This document shows, piece by piece, positions 17,538-25,702 of a DNA stretch of 64,000 nt; position 1 is the first letter of the stretch; each line of letters opens with the position of its first letter. The stretch covers positions 44,748 to 108,747 of the forward strand of contig CAAGBT010000031.1 of NCBI GenBank assembly GCA_900768135.1, written 5' to 3'. This DNA comes from an uncultured Oscillospiraceae bacterium (GTDB taxonomy: Bacteria; Bacillota; Clostridia; Oscillospirales; Oscillospiraceae). The notes under the pieces are model-generated. The model had not been told where the DNA came from, made no database searches, and saw only the letters and a program-made list of their open reading frames with translations. The position numbers and the translations under genes were made by a program.

Positions 17538-18683
17538 TCAGGCGTTGAAATCGTCCGGCCGTTCCGCCCTGCGCCCAAAATGCCAGAGGATCGCATCGGC
17601 GATGCGCGCGCAGGCGCGGCCGTCGCCGTATGGATTTACGGCGTGAGCCATCGCATCATAGGCTTCTCTGCTGCGCAGCAGCTCGCTGCCCATGCGCAGC
17701 ACATCGTCATACTCCACGCCGCAGAGCTTTACCGTTCCGGCAGCGACCGCTTCGGGCCGCTCTGTCTCCCTGCGCATCACCAGCACGGGCTTGCCGAGCG
17801 CAGGAGCTTCCTCCTGAAGCCCGCCGCTGTCGGTCATCACCATGTAGCAGCGCGCCATCAGGTTGTGCATTTCATCCGCGCTCAGCGGATCGATCAGGTG
17901 TACGCGCGGCGTACCGGCAAGGAACTTCTGCGCGTTCTCGCGCACCACGGGACTGAGATGGACGGGATAGACCAGCTCGCAGTCTTCGTTCCGCAGCGCA
18001 ATATCGCGCAGCGCCGTCATAATGTTCTCCATGGGCTTGCCATAGTTCTCGCGGCGGTGGCAGGTCACCAGCACCACCTTGCGGGAATAGTCCAGCCGGT
18101 TGAGAAGTTCTGTTGTAAAGTGATATTCCTTGCGCACCGTTGTTTTCAAGGCATCGATCACGGTATTTCCCGTAATAAAGAGGCCGTCGCTCACGCCCTC
18201 TCTGCGCAGGTTTTCGCAGTTGCTCTTCGTCGGGCAGAAATAGAGGTCGGCGATCGCCGTAACGAGCTTTCGGTTCATCTCCTCGGGAAACGGAGAGTAT
18301 TTGTCGTAGGTGCGAAGCCCTGCCTCCACATGACCGACCGGCACCTTGTGGTAAAACGCCGAAAGCGCTCCGGCAAAGGTCGTACTCGTGTCGCCGTGGA
18401 CCAGGATCATATCGGGCTTTAGCTGTTCGATCGCATTGTCCATTCCAAGCAGGCACTTGCTTGTGATGGTGGAAAGCGTCTGCCGCGGGGTCATGATGTC
18501 GAGGTCGCAGTCGGCCTTGAGGCCGAACACCTGCATCACGCTGTCAAGCATCTCGCGGTGCTGCGCCGTTACGCAGCAAAGGCTTTCGATCTCCTCGCGC
18601 GCGGCAAGCTCCTTCACCAGCGGCGCCATCTTGATTGCCTCAGGCCGCGTGCCGAACACGCTCATAATACGCAGTTTTTCCAT
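17538..18683 (-). CDS. mnaA: UDP-N-acetylglucosamine 2-epimerase
   Basis: Protein of 381 residues (WecB/MnaA family, usual length about 375). The N-terminus has FGTRPEAIKMAPL, the family signature, then HREMLD, HGDTSTTFAGALSAF, GHVEAGLRT and DSGGLQEEAP. It makes UDP-ManNAc for teichoic acid linkage units or other wall polymers. Its neighbour TagO uses the same pathway. The stop of tagO and this ATG are one base apart; an ATG at 18692 is an alternative start. Confidence 0.93.
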   Translation of the reverse strand: MEKLRIMSVFGTRPEAIKMAPLVKELAAREEIESLCCVTAQHREMLDSVMQVFGLKADCDLDIMTPRQTLSTITSKCLLGMDNAIEQLKPDMILVHGDTSTTFAGALSAFYHKVPVGHVEAGLRTYDKYSPFPEEMNRKLVTAIADLYFCPTKSNCENLRREGVSDGLFITGNTVIDALKTTVRKEYHFTTELLNRLDYSRKVVLVTCHRRENYGKPMENIMTALRDIALRNEDCELVYPVHLSPVVRENAQKFLAGTPRVHLIDPLSADEMHNLMARCYMVMTDSGGLQEEAPALGKPVLVMRRETERPEAVAAGTVKLCGVEYDDVLRMGSELLRSREAYDAMAHAVNPYGDGRACARIADAILWHFGRRAERPDDFNA

Positions 18684-18684
18684 A

Positions 18685-19854
18685 TCAGGCATCCCCTTTT
18701 CCCTCTTTGTCCGGCTCTGCATTTTCTTTTCCGGCAGGGTCTCCGGAACCCCCACCCGCCATTTCCGCGCTCTGCTCCGGCGCAGCCTTGTCTGCCTGCG
18801 CCGCCCTGTCGATATCGCGGCGGAAGATCACGCGCGAGGCAAGAAACGCCGCCACTGCCAGCGCCATCAGCAGCAGCATCGCCTTCACCGCGCCGCTTGA
18901 GGTCAGCACCACGGCGGAAAGCCCCAGAATGCTGCTGATGACATACAGCGCTGCGACAGCCTGCTTCTGATTCAGGCCCATGTCGATAAGCCTGTGGTGG
19001 ATGTGGCCGCGGTCGGGCGCCATGGGGTTCTGCCCGTGGGCAAGCCTGCGGATAATGGCAAAGAGCGTGTCGAACATCGGCAGGCCCAGGATCAGGAACG
19101 GCACCGCAAACGACACAATGGCGTAATACTTGAACAGCCCCTGGATGGAGATCGTAGCAAGGATATATCCCAGAAAGGTAGATCCGGTATCCCCCATAAA
19201 CATCTTGGCCGGGTTCCTGTTATACGGCATGAATCCAAGGCACGCACCCACGAGCGAAGCCATCACAAGCGCCACCTCGCCCTCAGACACGAGCAGCGCG
19301 ATTACCAGCATCGACACCGCGCTGATCGTGGACACGCCGCAGGCGAGGCCGTCCAGCCCATCGATGAGGTTGACGGCGTTCGTAATGCCCACGATCCACA
19401 GCACGGTAATGGGAATGGAAAGCCAGTTCAGCTCCCAGTATGGATTACTGGCAAACACATTGGGATTGGAAAGGATCTCGATCACAACGCCGTGGAACAC
19501 GGCGACCAGAGCCGCAGCGACCTGAACGCAGAATTTGAAATATGCCCGCAGCGGGGACATATCATCCACCACGCCCAGCACCACGATGATCGAAGCGCCC
19601 AGCAGGATCCCCTTGAGTTGGTGATCGATGCGGACAAACAGCAGTATGCTGACCATAAAGCCCAGAAAGATCGCAAGCCCGCCAAGGCGCGGCACCGGCT
19701 TTTTGTGCATTCGCCGGTTGTCCTTCGGCACATCGATCGCGCCGATCTTATAGGCAAAGGACTTGACCAGCGGACACATCAGAAAGCTGACGGCAAACGC
19801 GCACAAAAGCGCCGCGCCCACGCTCAGCATCAGTTCTTTTGGAATCTCGTTCAT
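18685..19854 (-). CDS. tagO: Undecaprenyl-phosphate GlcNAc-1-phosphate transferase
   Basis: Protein of 389 residues with about 11 membrane segments. Motifs of the MraY/WecA/TagO family are clear: DNRRMHKKPVPRLGG, VVDDMSPL (catalytic aspartates), NAVNLIDGLDGLA, MFMGDTGSTFLG and the histidine-rich DRGHIHHRLIDMG loop. It starts polymer synthesis on the lipid carrier. The C-terminal ~45 residues are a hydrophilic tail rich in alanine, glutamate and lysine. The ATG at 19854 has AGGG 8 bases upstream; a GTG 9 bases earlier is possible. It begins 11 bases after trpS. Confidence 0.93.
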   Translation of the reverse strand: MNEIPKELMLSVGAALLCAFAVSFLMCPLVKSFAYKIGAIDVPKDNRRMHKKPVPRLGGLAIFLGFMVSILLFVRIDHQLKGILLGASIIVVLGVVDDMSPLRAYFKFCVQVAAALVAVFHGVVIEILSNPNVFASNPYWELNWLSIPITVLWIVGITNAVNLIDGLDGLACGVSTISAVSMLVIALLVSEGEVALVMASLVGACLGFMPYNRNPAKMFMGDTGSTFLGYILATISIQGLFKYYAIVSFAVPFLILGLPMFDTLFAIIRRLAHGQNPMAPDRGHIHHRLIDMGLNQKQAVAALYVISSILGLSAVVLTSSGAVKAMLLLMALAVAAFLASRVIFRRDIDRAAQADKAAPEQSAEMAGGGSGDPAGKENAEPDKEGKGDA

Positions 19855-19865
19855 GTTTCTCACCC

Positions 19866-20888
19866 TCAGCGCGCCACAAACCCAACCTTTTTACAGACCT
19901 TGCGCAGCGTTTTCTCCGCAACATAGGAAGCCTTCTGCGCGCCCGCGCGGTACACGGACTCAAGATACGCTTTGTCGGCAAGGATGCGCTCCGCCTCCTC
20001 GCGGATGGGGCGCAGCGTCTCGATAACGGCGTCGCCCACGGCCGGCTTGAACGCGCCGTAGCCCTGCCCGGCGAACTCCCGCTCGATCTCTTCAAAGCTC
20101 CTGCCCGTCACGGCGGAATAAATGGTCATCAGGTTGGCAACGCCCGGCTTGTTCGCAGGGTCGTAGCGCACGCAGTTTTCCGTATCGCTGTCGGTCACGG
20201 CGCGCTTGAACTTGCGGCGGATATCCTCCGGCTTTTCCATCAGGTAAATGGAGCCGTTTGGGTCTTTGTCGGACTTCGACATCTTGGCTCCCGGGTCGCT
20301 CAGGCTCATCACGCGCGCGCCGACCTTGGGAATATACGGCTCGGGCATACGGAAAACTTCGCCGTAAATGCCGTTAAAGCGCTGCACAATGTTGCGGCAA
20401 AGCTCAACGTGCTGCTTCTGATCCTCGCCCACGGGAACATAATCGGGCTGATAGAGCAGAATGTCCGCCGCCATCAGGCTCGGGTAGGTGAACAGCCCGC
20501 CGTTGATGTTCTCCGCATTCTTGGCGGACTTGTCCTTGAACTGCGTCATGCGCGAAAGCTCGCCGAACATTGTGTAGCAGTTCAGGATCCAGCCAAGCTC
20601 CGCGTGCTGCGGCACATGAGACTGGATGAACAGCGTGTTCTTCTCCGGGTCCAGCCCGCAGGCAATGTACTGCGCCAGCTGCTCGAGCGTGCGGCGGCGC
20701 AGCGCCGCCGGATCCTGCCGCACGGTGATCGAGTGCATATCCGCCATAAAATAGTAGTTATCAAATTCCTCCGCACGATCCGCCCAGTTCTTGATCGCGC
20801 CGAGATAGGAGCCGAGGGTCAGATCGCCGCTGGGCTGAATGCCCGACAGCATCACCTTTTTGCGTGCCGCTTGTTCCATGTTTTCCAT
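19866..20888 (-). CDS. trpS: Tryptophanyl-tRNA synthetase
   Basis: Protein of 340 residues, a class Ic synthetase. SGIQPSGDLTLGSYLGA contains the HIGH-like region, DILLYQPDYVPVGEDQKQHVEL the tryptophan and AMP site, and AKMSKSDKDPNGSIYL the KMSKS loop. The frame is open well upstream, but GGAG at spacing 9 and the start MENMEQAARKKVMLSG match the family length. No T-box was seen in its ~70-nt leader. It heads a minus-strand unit with tagO and mnaA. Confidence 0.95.
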   Translation of the reverse strand: MENMEQAARKKVMLSGIQPSGDLTLGSYLGAIKNWADRAEEFDNYYFMADMHSITVRQDPAALRRRTLEQLAQYIACGLDPEKNTLFIQSHVPQHAELGWILNCYTMFGELSRMTQFKDKSAKNAENINGGLFTYPSLMAADILLYQPDYVPVGEDQKQHVELCRNIVQRFNGIYGEVFRMPEPYIPKVGARVMSLSDPGAKMSKSDKDPNGSIYLMEKPEDIRRKFKRAVTDSDTENCVRYDPANKPGVANLMTIYSAVTGRSFEEIEREFAGQGYGAFKPAVGDAVIETLRPIREEAERILADKAYLESVYRAGAQKASYVAEKTLRKVCKKVGFVAR

Positions 20889-20967
20889 GTTTGTTTTCTC
20901 CGATCTGTTTGTTTTCTCATTTATCTCGAATTGCGCCGTTTTGGCGCAGCTATCGACCCAATTTGTT

Positions 20968-20996
20968 ATGTTACCATATCGCGCAGGGAAATGCAA
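20968..20996 (-). promoter_or_regulatory. Predicted promoter of trpS
   Basis: On the minus strand TTGCAT, 17 bases, TAACAT. A GCGCC/GGCGC hairpin lies in the leader near 20930. Moderate match. Confidence 0.5.
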
Positions 20997-21071
20997 CGGC
21001 TCATTGCAAGGAAAAAAGATATCGTTCCTCTGCGCCTCATCCTGCCGCCCGCAAAATCGCCGCGCCTTTCG

Positions 21072-21100
21072 TTGACTTTTGGGACAAAATATGGTGTAAT
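21072..21100 (+). promoter_or_regulatory. Predicted sigma-A promoter of gltX
   Basis: TTGACT, 17 bases, TGTAAT, 40 bases before the gltX start. Confidence 0.75.
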
Positions 21101-21139
21101 AGGATATCATATTTTGACGACGCTTCAGGAGGTCATCCT

Positions 21140-22627
21140 ATGTCCATCGACATGAAGTATTTTGAAGAAATGGAAGCAAAGATCCCGCACGGCAAGGTGC
21201 GCACCCGCTTTGCCCCCTCCCCCACGGGCTATATGCACGTCGGCAACCTGCGCACCGCCCTCTACACCTACCTCATCGCCCGCCACGCAGGCGGCACGTT
21301 CATCCTCCGCATCGAGGACACTGACCAGGGGCGGCTCGTGGAAGGCGCAACGGACGTTATCTACCGCACAATGGCGGAATGCGGGCTTTCCCACGACGAA
21401 GGCCCCGACGTCGGCGGTCCTGTCGCCCCTTACGTTCAGAGCGAGCGGCGCGCCACCTATGGGAAATATGCAGAGCTGCTGGTCGAGCGCGGCCACGCCT
21501 ACTACTGCTTCTGCGAAAAGGCGGAAAGCGAAGAAGACAGCGGCGAATTCGACCGCGCAGACGATCCCTGCCGCGACCTGCCGCTTGAAGAAGCCAAGGC
21601 GCGCGTTGCCGCCGGAGAACCCTATGTTATCCGCCAGCGCATTCCCAAGGAGGGCAGCACGACCTTCCACGACGCAAGCTTCGGCAACATCACCGTAGAA
21701 AACAAGACGCTCGACGACCAGGTGCTGCTCAAGCGCGACGGCCTGCCGACCTACAACTTTGCCAACGTCATCGACGACCACCTCATGGGCATCACCCATG
21801 TTGTGCGCGGCAGCGAATACCTCTCCTCCGCGCCGAAGTACAACCTGCTGTATGAGGGCTTCGGCTGGGAGATCCCCACCTACGTTCACTGCTCCCCCGT
21901 TATGCGCGACAGCCAGCACAAGATGAGCAAGCGCAACGGCGACCCAAGCTATGAAGACCTCAAGGCGCAGGGCTACCTGACGCCCGCCATCCTCAACTAT
22001 GTGGCGCTTCTGGGCTGGTCGCCGCGCGGCGAGCAGAGCGAGCAGGAGTTCTTCACGCTCGAGGAACTGGTCGAGGCGTTCGACATCGGCGGCATCTCCA
22101 AGTCCCCCGCCATTTTCGACATCGAAAAGCTGACGTATTTCAACGCGAATTACCTCCGCAATCTCCCACCGGATGAATTCTGTAAAGTTGCTGAGCCTTA
22201 CATCCGTCAGGCCGTCAAGAACGAGGCATACTCCGTCAGCGAGATCGCCGCGCTCTTACAGGCCCGCTGCGAAAAGCTCACCGACATCCCCGAAAAGGTG
22301 GATTTCTTCGATGCGCTGCCCGATTACGGTGAGGAATTCTATACGAACAAAAAATCCAAGACCAATTCCGAGATCTCGCTCGATATGCTCAGCAAAGTCC
22401 TGCCCAAGCTCGAGCAGCTGCCCGAGTGGACGAGCGAGGCCATCCACGATATGCTCGTTTCCTTTGCCGGGGAGCTTGGCGTAAAGAACGCTGCGCTCAT
22501 GTGGCCGCTGCGCATCGCCGTTGCGGGCAAGCTCGTCACGCCCGGCGGCGCGGTGGAGATCTGCCACATCCTTGGCCGCGATGAAACGCTCCGCCGCGTC
22601 AGGGCCGGCATCGCCCTGCTTTCATGA
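21140..22627 (+). CDS. gltX: Glutamyl-tRNA synthetase
   Basis: Protein of 495 residues. FAPSPTGYMHVGNLRTAL is the HIGH region, IEDTDQGR follows, and HKMSKRNGD is the KMSKS loop. The C-terminal helical anticodon domain is complete. It charges tRNA-Glu, and in Clostridia often tRNA-Gln as well. CAGGAGGT lies 7 bases upstream of the ATG. The stop overlaps the start of the SpoIIM-like gene (ATGA), so the two are translationally coupled. Confidence 0.95.
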   Translation: MSIDMKYFEEMEAKIPHGKVRTRFAPSPTGYMHVGNLRTALYTYLIARHAGGTFILRIEDTDQGRLVEGATDVIYRTMAECGLSHDEGPDVGGPVAPYVQSERRATYGKYAELLVERGHAYYCFCEKAESEEDSGEFDRADDPCRDLPLEEAKARVAAGEPYVIRQRIPKEGSTTFHDASFGNITVENKTLDDQVLLKRDGLPTYNFANVIDDHLMGITHVVRGSEYLSSAPKYNLLYEGFGWEIPTYVHCSPVMRDSQHKMSKRNGDPSYEDLKAQGYLTPAILNYVALLGWSPRGEQSEQEFFTLEELVEAFDIGGISKSPAIFDIEKLTYFNANYLRNLPPDEFCKVAEPYIRQAVKNEAYSVSEIAALLQARCEKLTDIPEKVDFFDALPDYGEEFYTNKKSKTNSEISLDMLSKVLPKLEQLPEWTSEAIHDMLVSFAGELGVKNAALMWPLRIAVAGKLVTPGGAVEICHILGRDETLRRVRAGIALLS

Positions 22628-23235
22628 CCGGCCGGCTCTGCCCCTCGCTCCCGCGCGGCGAGCTGAAGCGCCGCTTTCTCAACACCGCCGCCGCATTTTT
22701 TGTGCTTACGCTGCTGGGCTTCTGCGGCGCGCTGCTGCTGCCCGCGCTCGCGCAGGAGGCTTTTACGCGCTTTGCTTCCCAGCTTGAGCAGCTGGGACTG
22801 GCGGACGATGTGCCGCAGGCGCAGATGCTGCGCGTGATCTTCTTCAACAATATCTCCGCAGCGCTGCTCTCCATGCTCTACGGGCTGCTGCCGTTCGTCT
22901 TTCTCAGCGCGCTTTCCCTCGGCTCGAACGCGCTGCTGCTTGGCGCGTTCGCGGCGATCTATCAGCGGCAGGGGATCGGGCTTGGCGCATATCTCATTGG
23001 CATTCTGCCGCACGGCATATTCGAGCTGACGGCGCTGATCCTTTCCTGCGCGATGGGGCTGCTGCTCTGCCGCACGGGGACCGACCGCCTGTTAAAGCGG
23101 GACGGCGCCGTTCCGCTCCTTCCCTGCCTGGCGGACTGCCTGCGCGTATTCCTCTTCATCATTGTACCGCTGCTGTTTGCCGCAGCGCTGGTAGAGACCT
23201 ATCTCACGCCGCTGCTGCTCGCGGCCGTGATGTAG
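22624..23235 (+). CDS. Stage II sporulation protein M-like (DUF95) membrane protein
   Basis: Protein of 203 residues with about five membrane helices. FFNNISAALLSMLYGLLPF and LIGILPHGIFELTALIL are the conserved segments of the SpoIIM/DUF95 family (the N-x-x-x-A-L and PHGIxE motifs). In Bacillus SpoIIM belongs to the DMP complex for engulfment; related DUF95 proteins have other roles. Coupling to gltX by an ATGA overlap is unusual. Whether this is the true SpoIIM or a paralogue cannot be told from one window. Confidence 0.75.
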   Translation: MTGRLCPSLPRGELKRRFLNTAAAFFVLTLLGFCGALLLPALAQEAFTRFASQLEQLGLADDVPQAQMLRVIFFNNISAALLSMLYGLLPFVFLSALSLGSNALLLGAFAAIYQRQGIGLGAYLIGILPHGIFELTALILSCAMGLLLCRTGTDRLLKRDGAVPLLPCLADCLRVFLFIIVPLLFAAALVETYLTPLLLAAVM

Positions 23236-23264
23236 TTGACTTTTCCCCGCAGCTTCGATATAAT
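23236..23264 (+). promoter_or_regulatory. Strong predicted sigma-A promoter of the MATE gene
   Basis: TTGACT, 17 bases, TATAAT. Transcription should start near 23271, giving a ~135-nt leader. Confidence 0.8.
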
Positions 23265-23270
23265 GAATTC

Positions 23271-23350
23271 GTTAAGATACTACAGTCTTTGGCTTGTATA
23301 TCCGCCGGATATCACAGGAAAAGCACCGTTCTGCGGCGCTTTTCCTTTTT
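23271..23350 (+). promoter_or_regulatory. Attenuator leader of the MATE gene, possible guanidine-IV (mepA motif) riboswitch
   Basis: The leader has an ACTACAGT segment, then a hairpin ATATCC-GCC-GGATAT (23298-23312), the sequence ACAGG, and an intrinsic terminator (stem 23317-23328 with 23334-23345, one mismatch, then five T). A small hairpin directly followed by a terminator upstream of a MATE exporter is the setting of the guanidine-IV class. I judge this from context and layout, not from a covariance model, so the ligand is a guess; the attenuator itself is well supported. Confidence 0.5.
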
Positions 23351-23405
23351 CCGCAATTTTTGCCGCAGCCGGTATACACCGCAGAAAAAGAAAGAGAGGA
23401 ATCTC

Positions 23406-24782
23406 ATGCCGCAGCCAATCGCAGCAAAGCCGGGGCTAACCGTGCGCAACATGACCGAGGGCAATCCCATCCCGCTCATTCTGCGCTTTGCCCTGCCTAT
23501 TTTTATCAGTCAGGTCTTCCAGCAGCTTTACAGCACGGCCGACGTGTACATTGTCGGCAAATTTCTTGGCACAAACGCCTTTGCCGCCGTCAGTTCATCC
23601 GGCACGCTCATCATGCTGCTCACCAGCCTTTTCATCGGCACATCCATGGGCGCAGGCGTCGCCATCTCCAAATACTTCGGCGCGGGCGACTATGAGAACG
23701 TCTCGCGCGCCATCCACACGAACCTTGCTTTCGGCGTCATCGCCGGCGCAGGGCTCACACTTGTCGGCGTGCTGTTCACGCCCACATTCCTCGTCTGGAT
23801 GAATACCGACGCGCAGGTCATGCCCCAGGCCGTGGAATACTTCCGCTATTACTTCCTCGGCGTGCTGGCCACGGTACTTTACAATATGTGTGCCGGCGCG
23901 CTCAACGCGCTGGGCGACAGCCGCCGCCCTCTGCATTATCTTATCATTTCCTCGCTGACGAACATCGCCCTCGACCTTCTGTTCATCGGCGCGTTCCACT
24001 GGGGCGTCTGGTCCGCCGCTGTGGCGACGGTCATCGCCCAGACGGTCAGCTTTCTGCTGTGCCTGCGCCATCTGCTGCGCAAGGGCGAGGTCTACACCGT
24101 TACGCCGCGCAGCATCCGCATCCACGGCGATATGCTTCGCGAAATTGTGCGCTACGGCCTTCCTTCCGGCATCCAGAACTGCGTCATTGGCCTTGCCAAC
24201 GTTATCGTCCAGTCGCAGATCAACTCTTTCGGTATGCTTGCCATGGCCGCCTACGGCGCGCACTGCAAGGTGGAGGGGTTTGCCTTTCTGCCCATCACCA
24301 GCTTTACCATGGCCTGCACCACCTTCGTTGGGCAGAACCTCGGTGCGCGGCAGTATGACCGCGCCAAGCGCGGCGCGCGCTTCTGCATTCTCGTTGCCGT
24401 TGTCATGGCGGAGCTGATCGGCCTTTGCTACTACCTTTTTGCCCCGCAGCTCATCGGCGTGTTCGACAAAACCCCCGGCGTCATCGCCCTTGGCGTGCAG
24501 CAGGCACACACGGTCGCGCTGTTCTACTGTCTGTTGGCGTTCTCCCATTCCATTGCGGCGGTCTGCCGCGGCGCAGGACGCGCGGTCGTTCCGATGATGA
24601 TCATGCTCTCAGTCTGGTGTGTCATCCGCATCATCTATATCATGCTCGTTGTGCATTTTATTGGCGATATCGGCTACATCTACTGGGCCTACCCCATCAC
24701 CTGGGCGATCAGCTCCTCCATATATCTCGTCTATTATCTCAAGTCCGACTGGGTACACGGCTTTGAAAGGCACCGCAGATGA
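23406..24782 (+). CDS. MATE family multidrug/cation exporter
   Basis: Protein of 458 residues with 12 predicted membrane helices in two related halves. The N-terminal part has NPIPLILRFALPIFISQVFQ and YSTADVYIVGKFLG; the second half starts near LREIVRYGLPSGIQN, the repeated MatE domain start. It exports cationic drugs or small amines using a Na+ or H+ gradient. The ATG at 23406 has AGAGAGGA upstream. It is preceded by an attenuator leader and its stop overlaps the acetyltransferase start (ATGA). If the leader senses guanidine, the export substrate could be guanidine or related cations. Confidence 0.9.
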   Translation: MPQPIAAKPGLTVRNMTEGNPIPLILRFALPIFISQVFQQLYSTADVYIVGKFLGTNAFAAVSSSGTLIMLLTSLFIGTSMGAGVAISKYFGAGDYENVSRAIHTNLAFGVIAGAGLTLVGVLFTPTFLVWMNTDAQVMPQAVEYFRYYFLGVLATVLYNMCAGALNALGDSRRPLHYLIISSLTNIALDLLFIGAFHWGVWSAAVATVIAQTVSFLLCLRHLLRKGEVYTVTPRSIRIHGDMLREIVRYGLPSGIQNCVIGLANVIVQSQINSFGMLAMAAYGAHCKVEGFAFLPITSFTMACTTFVGQNLGARQYDRAKRGARFCILVAVVMAELIGLCYYLFAPQLIGVFDKTPGVIALGVQQAHTVALFYCLLAFSHSIAAVCRGAGRAVVPMMIMLSVWCVIRIIYIMLVVHFIGDIGYIYWAYPITWAISSSIYLVYYLKSDWVHGFERHRR

Positions 24783-25405
24783 AGAGAGCTTTCCCCACCG
24801 CCTTTCGTCTCCGCACCGTCACGCCGGACGATGCAGAGGCTCTGCTGCGCATCTACGCGCCCTATGTGGAGGAAACGGCGATCTCCTTTGAATATGCCGT
24901 CCCCACGGCCGCCGAATTCCGGCGGCGCATCGAAAGCATCCGGCAGAAATATCCCTATCTCGCCGCCGAGGATGAGGCAGGCCGCCTGCTCGGCTATGCC
25001 TACACGCACGATTTTATCGCGCGCGAGGCTTACGACCATTGCGCAGAGACCACGATCTATATCGGCAGAGACCTGCGCCGCAGCGGTCTCGGCAAGGCGC
25101 TCTACGGCGCGCTCGAAGATATTTCCCGCGCGCAGAATCTGTTCAACCTCTACGCCTGCATCGGCGAGCCGATCGTTCCCGACGAATACCTGACCGACAA
25201 CAGCATCCGTTTCCACGAGCATCTTGGGTTCCGCCGCATCGGTGTGTTCGAGCGCTGCGGATACAAATTCGGCCGCTGGTACAATATGGTCTGGGCGGAA
25301 AAGCTTTTGGCCGCGCATCCCGTGCAACCGAAGGCCGTCGTCCCCTTTTCCGCGCTGGACAGCGCAGCCGTGCGCGGCATTCTCTGCCGCCACAGCACGC
25401 TTTAG
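24779..25405 (+). CDS. GNAT N-acetyltransferase, phosphinothricin acetyltransferase-like
   Basis: Protein of 208 residues. LRTVTPDDAEALLRIYAPYVEETAISFEY is the opening of the Pat/Bar subfamily, and IGRDLRRSGLGKALYGAL holds the acetyl-CoA loop (R-R-x-G-L-G). FHEHLGFRRIGVFERCGYKFGRWYN is the conserved C-terminal part. Such enzymes acetylate small amines or amino-acid analogues such as methionine sulfoximine. The last 25 residues extend past the usual end. It is coupled to the MATE gene, consistent with a detoxification pair. Confidence 0.85.
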   Translation: MKRAFPTAFRLRTVTPDDAEALLRIYAPYVEETAISFEYAVPTAAEFRRRIESIRQKYPYLAAEDEAGRLLGYAYTHDFIAREAYDHCAETTIYIGRDLRRSGLGKALYGALEDISRAQNLFNLYACIGEPIVPDEYLTDNSIRFHEHLGFRRIGVFERCGYKFGRWYNMVWAEKLLAAHPVQPKAVVPFSALDSAAVRGILCRHSTL

Positions 25406-25407
25406 CC

Positions 25408-25507
25408 CCTGCTCCAGCAGCAAAACGCGATCATACGCAAGCTCTTTGTTCCTTATCTATTCTCAAAAAATTCCTGCTCCAGCAGCAAAACGCGATCATA
25501 CGCAAGC
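25408..25507. repeat. 35-bp perfect direct repeat, two copies 65 bases apart
   Basis: The sequence starting CCTGCTCCAGCAGCAAAACG and ending ATACGCAAGC occurs at 25408-25442 and again at 25473-25507. The second copy runs into the terminator. The copies contain the palindrome GCTCCAGCAGC-like core CTGCTCCAGCAG. Probably a local tandem duplication of 65 bp at the 3' end of the acetyltransferase transcript. Confidence 0.9.
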
Positions 25508-25540
25508 CGCCGCAGCGAATCTCGCTGCGGCGGCTTTTCT
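25506..25540 (+). terminator. Terminator after the MATE/acetyltransferase unit
   Basis: A 12-bp perfect GC-rich stem (25506-25517 with 25523-25534), loop AATCT, followed by TTTTCTTC. Confidence 0.9.
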
Positions 25541-25560
25541 TCATTATGCACGAATCTTTT

Positions 25561-25702
25561 TTACCCGACAAGACGCGCGTAGCCGCGCCGGAGCATCGCG
25601 CAGACCTCCGCACGATTGATCTCGGCGTCAGGCTTCACGGTCAGCGTGCAGAACGCCGCAAGCGGGAAGCGCTTTGCAGGGAACCGCACGAAGGCCGTAC
25701 CA
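25561..25702 (-). pseudogene. SLH-like fragment in another frame behind the ABC binding protein
   Basis: Directly after the stop of the substrate-binding protein a second frame reads about 46 codons with TDGTAFVRFPAKRFPL and LTVKPDAEINRAEVCAMLRR, then stops at 25561. PDAEINRAEVCAMLRRGYA resembles the end of an S-layer homology (SLH) domain, pattern P-x-x-x-I-x-R-A-E. It has no start codon of its own. It may be a remnant of a longer binding protein with SLH repeats lost by a frameshift, or a decayed neighbouring gene. Confidence 0.4.

Noticed and set aside
20889..21139. T-box leaders for trpS or gltX
   Set aside because: Both leaders are about 35-80 bases, too short for a T-box, and the conserved T-box sequence was not found.
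25408..25507. Possible mini CRISPR array
   Set aside because: Only two copies with one 30-base gap and no cas genes. It is a simple duplication.
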